This document shows, piece after piece, positions 9,337-16,477 of a DNA stretch of 36,783 nucleotides (the stretch's first letter is position 1; each line of letters starts with the position of its first letter). The notes beneath the pieces are model-generated. The model saw nothing but the letters and a program-made list of their open reading frames with translations. It ran no database searches and was not told the DNA's origin. This DNA comes from Mucilaginibacter sp. (lineage in GTDB: Bacteria; Bacteroidota; Bacteroidia; Sphingobacteriales; Sphingobacteriaceae): the NCBI GenBank assembly GCA_028288085.1, contig JAQBOK010000097.1, positions 1-36,783 on the forward strand, read 5' to 3'. Made by a program: the position numbers and the translations under genes.

Positions 9337-10128
9337 TCAAAAATCCTTATTCAGCAATTTTTCCAGCTCAGCAAAACTGATATTCATTTTAACGCGGCCT
9401 TGTTTGGCGTAGGATATCTCACCCGTTTCTTCTGAAACGATAATCGCAGTGGCTTCGTTACTTTCAGTAACGCCGATGCCTGCCCGGTGGCGTAAACCAA
9501 ATTGCAGTGGCAGGTCGGTTTTATCAGTAAGGGGCAATATACAGCTTGCCGCTTTTATCTTATTTTCAGATATCACCACGGCGCCGTCATGCAACGGACT
9601 GCTTTTTTGAAATATGCTTTCGAGTAAACGTTTGGATATTTTCGCGTCTATTACCTCGCAGCTATTCTGGTAAAATTGCTCATCATAAAACTTGGCAAAT
9701 ACAATAAGCGCCCCGGTGCGGGTTTGTTTCATGCTTTTGCAGGCATCTACAATGGGCTTAATGCGGGCATAATTGTTTTTTTCATCTTCAACCTTGCCAA
9801 AAAAGTAACGCCACCACGCTTTATTGCGCTGCAGCGATGCATTTTTACCTACCAACAATAAAAAGCGCCTTATCTCTTGCTGAAACACTACTATCACCGC
9901 TATGATGCCTACATCAGCTACTTTTTTGAGTATACCCGCCAGCAATGGCATTTTTGATTCGGGAACAATATAATAGAGCAGGTAGATGAGTATAAGCCCG
10001 AAAAAAATATTGGCCGCTATAGTGCCTTTTATAAGGTTGTATAACTGGTATATGATAAAAGCCAGCAGTAAAACATCCAGCACATCAAAAACAGTAATCT
10101 TAAGGTGGCTAAAATCAAATGATTGCAT
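9337..10128 (-). CDS. cdaA: Membrane-anchored diadenylate cyclase
   Basis: A 263-residue CdaA/DacA-type enzyme that joins two ATP into cyclic di-AMP. The N-terminus has hydrophobic helices (about residues 12-30, 35-55 and 60-80) that anchor it in the inner membrane. The catalytic DisA_N domain follows, with the hallmark DGA motif (LHDGAVVI, about residue 178) and the RHR motif (LRHRAGIG, about residue 211). The length is typical of the family. In many bacteria c-di-AMP controls potassium and osmolyte balance and wall stress. Upstream on the same strand, 132 bases away, is the truncated haemoglobin; no c-di-AMP phosphodiesterase or folate gene is nearby. Confidence 0.95.
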   Translation of the reverse strand: MQSFDFSHLKITVFDVLDVLLLAFIIYQLYNLIKGTIAANIFFGLILIYLLYYIVPESKMPLLAGILKKVADVGIIAVIVVFQQEIRRFLLLVGKNASLQRNKAWWRYFFGKVEDEKNNYARIKPIVDACKSMKQTRTGALIVFAKFYDEQFYQNSCEVIDAKISKRLLESIFQKSSPLHDGAVVISENKIKAASCILPLTDKTDLPLQFGLRHRAGIGVTESNEATAIIVSEETGEISYAKQGRVKMNISFAELEKLLNKDF

Positions 10129-10203
10129 TTAGCGAAGTTATGATTTTCTGCCAAATAGCCTAAGTACCGGTAGAAAACTTATGGGGTTTAACCCGGAGTG
10201 TTC

Positions 10204-10242
10204 GTTTTAAATGGCCTTGTTGAGGGCTTCGCCGTTTAAAAC
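10204..10242. repeat. Inverted repeat between haemoglobin gene and cdaA
   Basis: GTTTTAAATGG and CCGTTTAAAAC form an 11-base stem with one G-U type mismatch and a 17-base loop. It lies between two minus-strand genes. There is no T-run after it on the minus strand, so it may be an RNA-processing or attenuating hairpin rather than a terminator. Confidence 0.4.
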
Positions 10243-10260
10243 TTCATAGGTTAGTTATCA

Positions 10261-10734
10261 TTACCCTTGATATGGCCCTCCCGGAACTCCCCATCCCCAT
10301 AAAGGCATAGGCATATCGGGTAACTCCGGTACACTATCAAGATTTGAATTAAGCACAGCGATACGTGTGCCCCATTCCAGGTAAGCCATAAATGCCGAGC
10401 GAAATTCGGGGTCATCTGGTAGTTGTAATTTGTCCGCTGTTTCAAGCAGTAATTCCATCCATCGTTTGCGATGTTGCTGCGTTAAATGTTTAGCCAAATG
10501 CTTTTGTATCATTTGAAAATGGCTGCCTTCAGATTCGCTATACAGTTTGGGGCCGCCTAATACTTCGGCTACAAAGTGCGCTACATGCAAGCGGTGTTGT
10601 GGCGACATGTGCCTGAATACAGGCTCCAGAATATCATCTGCCAAAACTTTATCGTAAAACTCATCAAAAAGCTTTTCAAAAGCAGGCATACCGCCGGCCC
10701 ATTCAAAAAGGGAAGGAACAGTTTTGTTTTCCAT
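10261..10734 (-). CDS. Group II truncated haemoglobin
   Basis: A 157-residue globin of the two-over-two (TrHbO) type. Visible family features are FEWAGGMPAFEKLFDEFYDKV with the B10-type tyrosine, the DDILEPVF stretch, the H-rich E-helix ending EVLGGPKLY, the F-helix histidine in MIQKHLAKHL (proximal haem ligand candidate), and RKRW carrying the G8 tryptophan typical of group II. Such proteins bind oxygen or nitric oxide, or act in redox chemistry. The C-terminal tail is rich in Pro, Gly and Trp (PLWGWGVPGGPYQG) and extends beyond the core fold. TerC lies 25 bases upstream on the same strand, so they may share a transcript. Confidence 0.9.
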   Translation of the reverse strand: MENKTVPSLFEWAGGMPAFEKLFDEFYDKVLADDILEPVFRHMSPQHRLHVAHFVAEVLGGPKLYSESEGSHFQMIQKHLAKHLTQQHRKRWMELLLETADKLQLPDDPEFRSAFMAYLEWGTRIAVLNSNLDSVPELPDMPMPLWGWGVPGGPYQG

Positions 10735-10759
10735 AGCTTATAATGATTGTTAAAGGTAA

Positions 10760-11809
10760 TTACTTTGCTATTCCCTTTTTTGGAAATACAAGCGAAGCAA
10801 TAATACTTACCGCTAATATGCCAAGGATGATAAGCAGCGAATTGCCTGTAGTTAAACCAATCTGGTCTACATAATTTGCAGCAAGCATTTTGAGGCCTAT
10901 AAATGATAGAAGTACTGCGAGGCCTATTTTAAGATAGTGGAATTTCTCAATAATATTAACCAATAGAAAGAACATAGACCTAAGGCCCAGTATAGCGAAT
11001 ATGTTTGAAAAAAATACAATATAAGGGTCTTTAGTTACCGAAAATATCGCGGGTATCGAGTCGACTGCGAAAACAAGATCGGTAACTTCAATAATCATCA
11101 ATACCAAAAAAAGCGGTGTGATCAGTCGCTTGCCATCTATCTTTATAAAAAACTTATCCCCTTCAAATTTGGGGTGTACCGCAAAATATTTAGAAGTAAG
11201 TTTTACTATTTTATGGTTTTCGGTATCTATCTCATCTTCATCATTACGATTAATAAACATCATTACGCCAGTGTACACTAAAAATGCGCCAAACAGGTAT
11301 AATATCCAATGGAACTGGCTGATCAAAGTTGCCCCTAAAAAGATAAAAAGGAAACGCATCACAATAGCCCCTATAATTCCCCATAACAATACTTTATGAT
11401 AATATTTAGGGTTAACCGCAAAGGCCGTAAATATGAGCACCATTACAAATATATTGTCAACCGATAAGGCATACTCTACTACGTAACCGGTAATAAATTC
11501 GAGGGCCAGGTTTTTACGGTAAAGGCTTAAGCCACCGGCAAGGTCTCCGGGAATTAATTTAAGATGATGAAAGTTTTTAATATTGATTTCCTGCAATGCG
11601 GCAAAACTATCCACATGGTGCAGTAAATGGCCATATTGAAAAATAAGTGCATAAAAGATCAGGGCCAGCGATACCCAAACCGCGCTCATGATACCGGCCT
11701 GTTTCATACTCACTGGCTTGTCGGTTTTACCAAACAAACCCAGGTCAATAGCCATCATAATGAGGATAAAGACAATAAAACCACTTATAAAGATGAGTTC
11801 GCTGGGCAT
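10760..11809 (-). CDS. TerC/Alx-family integral membrane protein
   Basis: A 349-residue multi-pass membrane protein of the TerC family. Hallmarks are the acidic membrane motifs EYALSVDNIFV (about residues 110-120) and EVTDLVFAVDSIPA (about 230-243), plus AILGLRSMFFLL. Members are linked to tellurite resistance and, for Alx/MntX-type proteins, manganese export. A hydrophilic loop rich in His (about residues 62-100, HLLHHVDSF) separates the second and third helices. The ATG shares its first base with the stop of the polyprenyl synthase gene (TAATG), so translation is probably coupled. Confidence 0.92.
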   Translation of the reverse strand: MPSELIFISGFIVFILIMMAIDLGLFGKTDKPVSMKQAGIMSAVWVSLALIFYALIFQYGHLLHHVDSFAALQEINIKNFHHLKLIPGDLAGGLSLYRKNLALEFITGYVVEYALSVDNIFVMVLIFTAFAVNPKYYHKVLLWGIIGAIVMRFLFIFLGATLISQFHWILYLFGAFLVYTGVMMFINRNDEDEIDTENHKIVKLTSKYFAVHPKFEGDKFFIKIDGKRLITPLFLVLMIIEVTDLVFAVDSIPAIFSVTKDPYIVFFSNIFAILGLRSMFFLLVNIIEKFHYLKIGLAVLLSFIGLKMLAANYVDQIGLTTGNSLLIILGILAVSIIASLVFPKKGIAK

Positions 11810-12780
11810 TATTTATTTCTTTCGGTGGTAAACCGCACTAATTGTTCCAAACTTTGGCGCGAGTCGCTTGGCGGAAATGTATTTAATATTTCAAATGCTG
11901 CTTCCTGGTATATTGTCATTTGGGTTTCGGCGTATTGCAGGCCACCGGTTTCATTTACAAAACGAATGATCTGTTCAATTTTCGCGGGATCGTCATTGTG
12001 ATTTTTAACCAGGTTAATGATCCTTTTTCTTTCAGATGAGGGGCTGTTGTTTAGCGAGTAGATCAGCGGCAGGGTAACCTTTTTTTCCTTAATGTCGATT
12101 CCCAATGGTTTACCTACATCATCTGTTCCAAAATCGAACATATCATCCTTTATCTGGAACGCTATACCTATCTTTTCACCAAAAAGGCGCATCTTTTCAA
12201 CAGTTTCATCATCTGCCCCGGCAGACGCGGCACCGCACGCACAGCAGGAAGCAATTAATGACGCTGTTTTTTGCCTGATCACCTCATAATAAACAGGCTC
12301 GTCTACATCCATGCGCCTCACTTTTTCCATTTGTAACAGTTCGCCTTCGCTCATTTGCTTTACTGCTTCTGATACTATTTTGAGCAGATTAAAATCGCCA
12401 TTATTAATGGAGAGCAACAAGCCTTTCGAAAGCAGGTAATCACCCACTAATACAGCTATCTTATTTTTCCATAAAGCATTGATGGAGAAAAACCCACGGC
12501 GCTGGTAGGAATTATCCACCACATCATCATGTACAAGCGTAGCCGTATGCAGCAATTCAACCAATGCTGCACCGCGGTGAGTGGAATCATTGATACCGCC
12601 GCAAATACTCGCCGAAAAAAATACAAACATAGGCCTGATCTGCTTTCCCTTACGCTTAACTATGTAATGGGTGATACGATCCAGCAGAGGTACTGAGCTT
12701 TGCATCGAGGTTTTAAACCTTTCTTCAAAAGCATCAATATCGGCAGCAATAGGTTTTTTGATCTCGTTGATGCTCAGCAT
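11809..12780 (-). CDS. Long-chain polyprenyl diphosphate synthase
   Basis: An all-trans polyprenyl synthase, about 323 residues from the start chosen here. It condenses isopentenyl diphosphate onto an allylic primer and probably makes the menaquinone side chain. The first aspartate-rich motif is LVHDDVVDN and the second is IKDDMFDF. The usual GKQIRP and HTATLVHDD surroundings are present. The ORF track starts 15 codons earlier at 12825, but I prefer MLSINEIKKPIAADI at 12780. That is where family members begin, and the predicted -7 box (12840-12833) would place transcription start almost on the upstream ATG. It overlaps the TerC start by one base. Confidence 0.93.
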   Translation of the reverse strand: MLSINEIKKPIAADIDAFEERFKTSMQSSVPLLDRITHYIVKRKGKQIRPMFVFFSASICGGINDSTHRGAALVELLHTATLVHDDVVDNSYQRRGFFSINALWKNKIAVLVGDYLLSKGLLLSINNGDFNLLKIVSEAVKQMSEGELLQMEKVRRMDVDEPVYYEVIRQKTASLIASCCACGAASAGADDETVEKMRLFGEKIGIAFQIKDDMFDFGTDDVGKPLGIDIKEKKVTLPLIYSLNNSPSSERKRIINLVKNHNDDPAKIEQIIRFVNETGGLQYAETQMTIYQEAAFEILNTFPPSDSRQSLEQLVRFTTERNK

Positions 12781-12832
12781 TGAAACTAAACAAGCTTTTT
12801 TATATCTGTTTTGCCTGTTTGGCAATACGAGG

Positions 12833-12840
12833 CAAACATA
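12833..12840 (-). promoter_or_regulatory. Candidate -7 box for polyprenyl synthase-TerC transcript
   Basis: On the minus strand the octamer TATGTTTG is an exact match to the Bacteroidota -7 consensus TAnnTTTG. It lies about 53 bases before the chosen start at 12780. No good TTTG is seen at the expected -33 position, so this rests on one box. Confidence 0.45.
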
Positions 12841-13011
12841 AGGTAAAATTACTTATCTGCATTAATTTAAGGTTGATTAAGTTGGATGCAGTGCAGTGTG
12901 GCCCTTTTTAATCCATTCAATCCGTCTCTTTAACATAAATTAACAATCGCCTGTTAAACCAATCTCATTATTTAGGCTCTATCACTACAAATAACATAAA
13001 CAAGAAATATC

Positions 13012-13335
13012 ATGAACATTAAAATATTTGGAGGTTTGTTAGTTGCTACTTTAGCTATCACCTCAATTGCACAGGCACAAACACATACCCGCGTTATTAA
13101 TCACAGGGAACACAGATAAGAACGCCGCATAAACGAAGGTGTTCGCGGCGGCGAACTAACCAGGAATGAGGCCCATCATTTGCGGACAGATGAAAGAAAT
13201 ATAAGCCGCGATAAGCACATAGCTAAAGCAGATGGGCGGTTGACACGCAATGAGCGCACTCATTTACGCCGCGATGAAAATCGCACCAGCCGTGCCATTT
13301 ACCGCGATAAGCACAATGACCGTGTAAGAGGATAA
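13012..13335 (+). pseudogene. Small secreted basic protein interrupted by an in-frame stop
   Basis: From ATG at 13012 the frame reads a signal peptide (MNIKIFGGLLVATLAITSIAQA), then THTRVINHREHR, then TAA at 13117-13119. The same frame continues for 71 further codons without another stop (ERRINEGVRGGELTRNEA... to ...IYRDKHNDRVRG) before TAA at 13333. The downstream part is rich in Arg, His and Glu with repeated blocks around LTRNE and RRD, like small secreted basic proteins I recall from related genera. One C-to-T change (CAA to TAA) would explain the break, as homologues often have Gln there. The rest is well preserved, so the lesion is recent, a sequencing error, or read through. The 35-codon upstream part alone is little more than a signal peptide. 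Confidence 0.75.
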
Positions 13336-13363
13336 TTTTTTGATTGATTGTAGTTTTCATGAG

Positions 13364-13395
13364 GCGTTCCGGTGATTGACCGGGGCGCTTTTTTT
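13364..13395 (+). terminator. Terminator after the small basic protein gene
   Basis: A 10-base-pair stem, GCGTTCCGGT / ACCGGGGCGC with two G-U pairs, closes a 5-base loop (GATTG) and runs straight into seven T residues. It lies 28 bases after the stop at 13335. Confidence 0.8.
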
Positions 13396-13420
13396 ATTGC
13401 TGTATAGCGCAGAATATTTT

Positions 13421-13428
13421 TACATTTG
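13421..13428 (+). promoter_or_regulatory. Consensus -7 box of the tRNA-Ser promoter
   Basis: TACATTTG matches TAnnTTTG exactly. ATTG at 13396-13399 is a three-of-four match to the TTTG -33 box, 21 bases upstream. Transcription would start about 7 bases before the tRNA. Confidence 0.6.
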
Positions 13429-13441
13429 CAATCCCAAATCC

Positions 13442-13529
13442 GGAGAGGTGTCTGAGTGGTCGAAAGAGCACGCCTGGAAAGTGTGTATACTTCAAAAGGG
13501 TATCGAGGGTTCGAATCCCTCCCTCTCCG
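13442..13529 (+). tRNA. tRNA-Ser (anticodon GGA)
   Basis: An 88-base class II tRNA. The acceptor stem pairs GGAGAGG (13442-13448) with CCTCTCC (13522-13528), followed by discriminator G. The D-arm contains GTCTGAGTGG, the anticodon loop is CTGGAAA with GGA at 13476-13478, and a long variable arm (TATAC/GGTAT) is typical of serine. The T-arm GAGGGTTCGAATCCCTC is intact. CCA is not encoded. It reads UCC and UCU codons. Its own promoter box lies upstream and a terminator downstream. The ORFs reported across it on both strands are artefacts. Confidence 0.97.
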
Positions 13530-13533
13530 CAAG

Positions 13534-13569
13534 AAAGCACAGTAGTACCCAATATTACTGTGCTTTTTT
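13534..13569 (+). terminator. Terminator of tRNA-Ser
   Basis: A perfect 11-base stem, AAAGCACAGTA / TACTGTGCTTT, with an 11-base loop begins five bases after the tRNA and ends in a run of T. Confidence 0.8.
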
Positions 13570-13908
13570 ATTAGATTTTTTTAATACCACGATCAAGAGC
13601 TTAAAACGTCATTTTATCGCTGTCGCTACGGAAACTAATCGTTAGCAAATCGACTAAGAGGCTATATACAAAAGAAGTATCATTAATCCCGCTCTTATTG
13701 GCAAATCCGACTGGATACTGCCCACAAATTTATTAGTTCTTTCACGTTTGACTTAATGATCTGATAATCATAATCATCAATGCAAGTCCAACTGAATTTG
13801 AGGGGTATAAAAAAGGGTTTAGTGTCGCAGAGTTCGATCTTTTGTTCGGCCATTAACCAGAAGCGCCAAACAGTAATCAAAACAATAGAGATAATCTTTT
13901 ATAGCTAT
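13570..13908. other. Gene-poor gap after tRNA-Ser
   Basis: This stretch holds no gene I can support. A 61-codon minus-strand ORF (13695-13880) lies 28 bases after the NTF2-like gene at 13909. It has two cysteines, no signal peptide and no recognisable domain, so it may be chance or a remnant. No duplicate of the tRNA 3' end was found here, so I see no attachment site. Confidence 0.4.
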
Positions 13909-14346
13909 TTATGCACTTTGAAGTTGGCGGAGAAGACCTGCGTTATCTGTTTGCACCCATTCCTCGACGATCCTGCCCATGTCGTCAAATTGAAAAATGT
14001 TTAATAGGTCAAAGGTTATATGTTGTCCGTTCGGAGGTAGAGTACCTCCAGGTGATTTTGTGAAATCTCTGACAAATTCACCTTCAATCCATGTCTGGCA
14101 AGCAACGTTATTTCCTTCAGCGATAATTATGCCTCGTTTAATTGAGCGATTATCAAAAGCTGCGCGTATAGATTTAAAATAGTCTGTTAGGCCAGCATAG
14201 TCCGCATCCCAACCAGGGCCATGGAAGCTATAGTTACTTATATCGAAGTAGGAGTCTACTTCAACCTGATCTTCGCCTGAAACCTCTAGTTCCCCAGCCC
14301 TTATTAGCCTCGCTATAAGCTGTTCGCGTGTTATGCTTAGTGGCAT
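13909..14346 (-). CDS. NTF2/SnoaL-like fold protein (ester cyclase-like)
   Basis: A 145-residue cytoplasmic protein resembling the SnoaL-like polyketide/ester cyclase group of the NTF2 superfamily. Visible pattern: an N-terminal helix, EVDSYFDISNYSFHGPG, the GLTDYFKSIRAAFDN helix, then strands with VACQTWIEGEF, PNGQHITFDLLNIFQF and a closing DDMGRIVEEWVQTDNAGLLRQL. The cone-shaped fold usually binds a small hydrophobic ligand and supports hydrolase, cyclase or isomerase chemistry; the actual substrate is unknown. There is no signal peptide. It sits alone on the minus strand in an accessory-looking stretch between tRNA-Ser and the lacI gene. A second, unrelated NTF2-like protein lies at 15767. 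Confidence 0.8.
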   Translation of the reverse strand: MPLSITREQLIARLIRAGELEVSGEDQVEVDSYFDISNYSFHGPGWDADYAGLTDYFKSIRAAFDNRSIKRGIIIAEGNNVACQTWIEGEFVRDFTKSPGGTLPPNGQHITFDLLNIFQFDDMGRIVEEWVQTDNAGLLRQLQSA

Positions 14347-14492
14347 GCCGTGTTATTCAAAATTTTTATTTTTCGATTAATTTATGGATAATACAACTGT
14401 CGCTTTAGGAAATTGTTTTATTAATTTGAAGTTTGCCTGTTTGGTGTTCCGTTGTCCAGGGTCGGCGCCTGAGTTCCGGTCAAATTACTACT

Positions 14493-14561
14493 TTGTTGTT
14501 GACAATCTCCTTTATAACCTCCAAAATACCTTCCAAGTGTTCTAATAGATTCCCATTCACC
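14493..14561. repeat. Direct repeat, copy 1 of 2
   Basis: This stretch matches 16482-16549 in the same orientation at about 60 of 69 positions in a hand alignment, with one single-base indel. Shared cores include AATCTCCTTTATAAC and TAATAGATTCCC. On the minus strand both copies encode the end of the same peptide (…GILEVIKEI(V/I)NNK). In this copy a one-base difference puts the two halves in different frames. Confidence 0.7.
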
Positions 14562-14565
14562 TCGC

Positions 14566-14613
14566 AAGCGTTCGTAAGTACCACGGTACTTGTGAACGCT
14601 TTTATTTTTTTTA
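14566..14613 (+). terminator. Long hairpin followed by a T-rich run
   Basis: AAGCGTTCGTAAGTAC pairs with GTACTTGTGAACGCTT at 14 of 16 positions around a 4-base loop. It is followed on the plus strand by TTTATTTTTTTTATT. The shape is that of a plus-strand terminator, yet there is no plus-strand gene upstream. It sits where the Crp/Fnr fragment stops and may mark an old junction. Confidence 0.5.
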
Positions 14614-14787
14614 TTGGTAACGGACCAGCCCTTTGCCGATAAAGATGATGGAGAGACAGACCTGGCCGGCCTGAAGTGAGTACTCTCCCCTCCGGTAAAC
14701 TTTCTGCTTGAATAGTTTCCGCACGACGCCTTCATCCTTTGCCGAAAGCGGCACGTAGTTTCTGATGGTTTGTAAGAGCAGTTCCAT
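14611..14787 (-). pseudogene. Crp/Fnr-family regulator fragment (N-terminal 58 codons)
   Basis: On the minus strand ATG at 14787 opens a 58-codon frame missed by the ORF track because of its length: MELLLQTIRNYVPLSAKDEG, then VVRKLFKQKVYRRGEYSLQAG, then SIIFIGKGLVRYQ and a stop. This is the start of the cyclic-nucleotide-binding domain of Bacteroidota Crp/Fnr regulators, which normally continue after GLVRYY for about 130 more residues including a winged-helix domain. Everything after residue 57 is lost and replaced by the hairpin and repeat copy 1. It is divergent from the AraC gene, 85 bases away. The frame is undamaged up to the break, so the loss is a truncation rather than gradual decay. 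Confidence 0.75.
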
Positions 14788-14872
14788 GCAGCCAAAATAC
14801 GTAATGATTATTAACGGGCAACATCATTGCAGCCCACCTCTTTTTACATTATCTTAGACATTTGATCACGAT

Positions 14873-15688
14873 ATGCATTACCGGGAATTTCTTCCGAACA
14901 TCTTGTTGCAACCATATGTGCAATGCTTTTTCATCTGCGAAACCGACACGGCTGTGATCGCTGAAGACAGCGTTTTTGCCACGGGATTCGTCGAAATCAT
15001 GTTCAACCTTGGAGCGAATGGCCCGGAGCAGATCGTGAACGGCGGTTTGGTCCACGAGCCATCCGTACAATTGTGGGGACAAACCATCCGGCCTTTTACT
15101 TTTACCTCTTTCCGCAAACATGCGATGCTGGGCATCCGCTTTTTCCCGCATACTGCCGCTTGCTTTTTCAACGAGCCAATCGCTCTTTTCAATGATCAGG
15201 TCATCGATTTTCATGATGTGGCCGGCAAAGCAGCCGATTTGCTGTATGCGCAATTGATGGAAGCGGGCTGCCTGGAGCAAAGAATAGCATTGATAGAACG
15301 ATTTTTACTGGCGCGGCTTTCGCTTTTTGAACACAAATTCGGGAAGCTAAAAATGGTCAGCAATATTTTGCAGGACTTGGGCCGGGACGATTTTTTTGAA
15401 AATATCCATTCGGTCGCCGCACGTTACGGTATTTCGTCCCGCTACCTGCAAAAGCTATTTGTCAGCTATTCGGGGCTCAGTCCCGGTTTGTTCAGCAAGA
15501 TCGCCCGTTTCCAGCAAAGCGTGCAACTGCTTACCCAAAAGGATCTGTCGCTAACCATCATTGCTTACCGGTGCGGCTATTACGACCAGTCACATTTTAT
15601 CAAAGATTTCAGGTCCTTCACTGGTACTGCGCCTTCCCATTTTCAGCCGGAGCTTTCCACCGACCTTTTCGTGCATATGAACAATTGA
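14873..15688 (+). CDS. AraC-family transcriptional regulator
   Basis: A 271-residue cytoplasmic regulator. The N-terminal half (about 1-150) is a sensor domain of the type with FLPNILLQPYVQCFF, GFVEIMFNLG and MLGIRFFPHTAACFF. The C-terminal AraC domain has two helix-turn-helix units: SVAARYGISSRYLQKLFVSY (about residues 182-201) and LTIIAYRCGYYDQSHFIKDF with FTGTAPSHF at the end. It lies 78 bases before the secreted NTF2-like gene on the same strand, its most likely target. A sampled 60-base line inside the gene is 53% GC by hand count, against 28% for a line in the lacI gene, so composition shifts across this stretch. Confidence 0.92.
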   Translation: MHYREFLPNILLQPYVQCFFICETDTAVIAEDSVFATGFVEIMFNLGANGPEQIVNGGLVHEPSVQLWGQTIRPFTFTSFRKHAMLGIRFFPHTAACFFNEPIALFNDQVIDFHDVAGKAADLLYAQLMEAGCLEQRIALIERFLLARLSLFEHKFGKLKMVSNILQDLGRDDFFENIHSVAARYGISSRYLQKLFVSYSGLSPGLFSKIARFQQSVQLLTQKDLSLTIIAYRCGYYDQSHFIKDFRSFTGTAPSHFQPELSTDLFVHMNN

Positions 15689-15707
15689 GTTGTTCCGATT
15701 TTTACAA

Positions 15708-15736
15708 TTTGTTCCTTTTTAGCAGTGGTAATTTTG
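15708..15736 (+). promoter_or_regulatory. Candidate promoter of the secreted NTF2-like gene
   Basis: TAATTTTG at 15729-15736 is an exact -7 box (TAnnTTTG), and TTTG at 15708-15711 could serve as the -33 box with a short 17-base spacer. Transcription would start near 15743. That is downstream of the ORF-track start at 15725 and supports the ATG at 15767. Confidence 0.5.
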
Positions 15737-15766
15737 TCACTGAACAATTTAAAGATCAAAAATCTC

Positions 15767-16228
15767 ATGAAAAAAAAAAGTATGCTATGGACAATCACGT
15801 GCCTATCCTTTCTATTTATCGGCTATGAATCCAATGGACAGAGCCTCTCTGCCATCAAAAAAGAGATCAGAAAAGATAACGCCCTTTATTTTGACCTTTT
15901 TAAAAAGAGTGATCCTGCCATCGTTAACCTGTATACCGACGATGCCTGTTTGTTGCCGCCAAACGCCGGGGCTATCTGCGGCAAAGCTGCACTTGCGAAA
16001 GACTTTAAGGATACCTATGCAGCGGGACAAGTCAAAGGTGTCAAGTTTTCAACACTGGCGGTTTACGGCGACGGCGCATTGTATGTGACAGAAGAGGGCT
16101 CTTGGCAGGTATTCGGCACCAATGACCAGGTGATTGACAAGGGGAAATATTTAAAACTATGGAAAAAGACAAAACAGGGCTGGAAAATATTCCGGGATGT
16201 GTTTAACAGCGATCATAAACGTTCCTGA
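15767..16228 (+). CDS. Secreted NTF2/SnoaL-like (DUF4440-type) protein
   Basis: A 153-residue protein from the start chosen here. MKKKSMLWTITCLSFLFIGYESNGQ is a signal peptide. The mature part follows the DUF4440/SnoaL pattern: a first helix with IRKDNALYFDLFKKSD, then IVNLYTDDACLLPPNAGAICGKAAL, then strands ending WKKTKQGWKIFRDVFNSD. Members are small cone-shaped domains often of unknown substrate. The track start at 15725 would add 14 residues before the signal peptide and lies upstream of the predicted transcription start, so I reject it. The AraC regulator gene ends 78 bases upstream. An enzymatic or binding role in the periplasm is inferred only from fold and signal peptide. Confidence 0.85.
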   Translation: MKKKSMLWTITCLSFLFIGYESNGQSLSAIKKEIRKDNALYFDLFKKSDPAIVNLYTDDACLLPPNAGAICGKAALAKDFKDTYAAGQVKGVKFSTLAVYGDGALYVTEEGSWQVFGTNDQVIDKGKYLKLWKKTKQGWKIFRDVFNSDHKRS

Positions 16229-16477
16229 AAATAGTTATTGGCCCGTAGTTCTTCGCCGGACAGATTATCTCTTTGCAAATCAGTTTTTTGAGCAAATACA
16301 GTACGTTGAGTATAGTAATTATTAAAGGCAATAAGAAAGGGGGGTATTTAAAGTGGAGGTGAAGAAAATCAAGTACAGATCAGCTGTTTCAGGTTATTAT
16401 GTAACTAAAAATATGCTGAAAGTTACCCTAAGGCTACAGTTAAGGAAACCGACAAAGATTCCAAATAATAATAATTA
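16229..16477. other. Non-coding stretch after the NTF2-like gene
   Basis: Nothing convincing is seen here. The plus-strand ORF at 16353-16598 begins after a purine-rich stretch (AAGAAAGGGGGG) but has no family resemblance and runs antisense through repeat copy 2, so I treat it as chance. No clear terminator hairpin follows the gene at 16228. Confidence 0.4.

Noticed and set aside
13299-13645. Overlapping ORFs on both strands across the tRNA
   Set aside because: They translate tRNA-Ser and its flanking hairpins; the cloverleaf, promoter box and terminators explain the sequence.
14421-14795. 124-codon minus-strand ORF
   Set aside because: It runs out of frame through the Crp/Fnr fragment and then through repeat copy 1; the real coding signal of the first part is the other frame starting at 14787.
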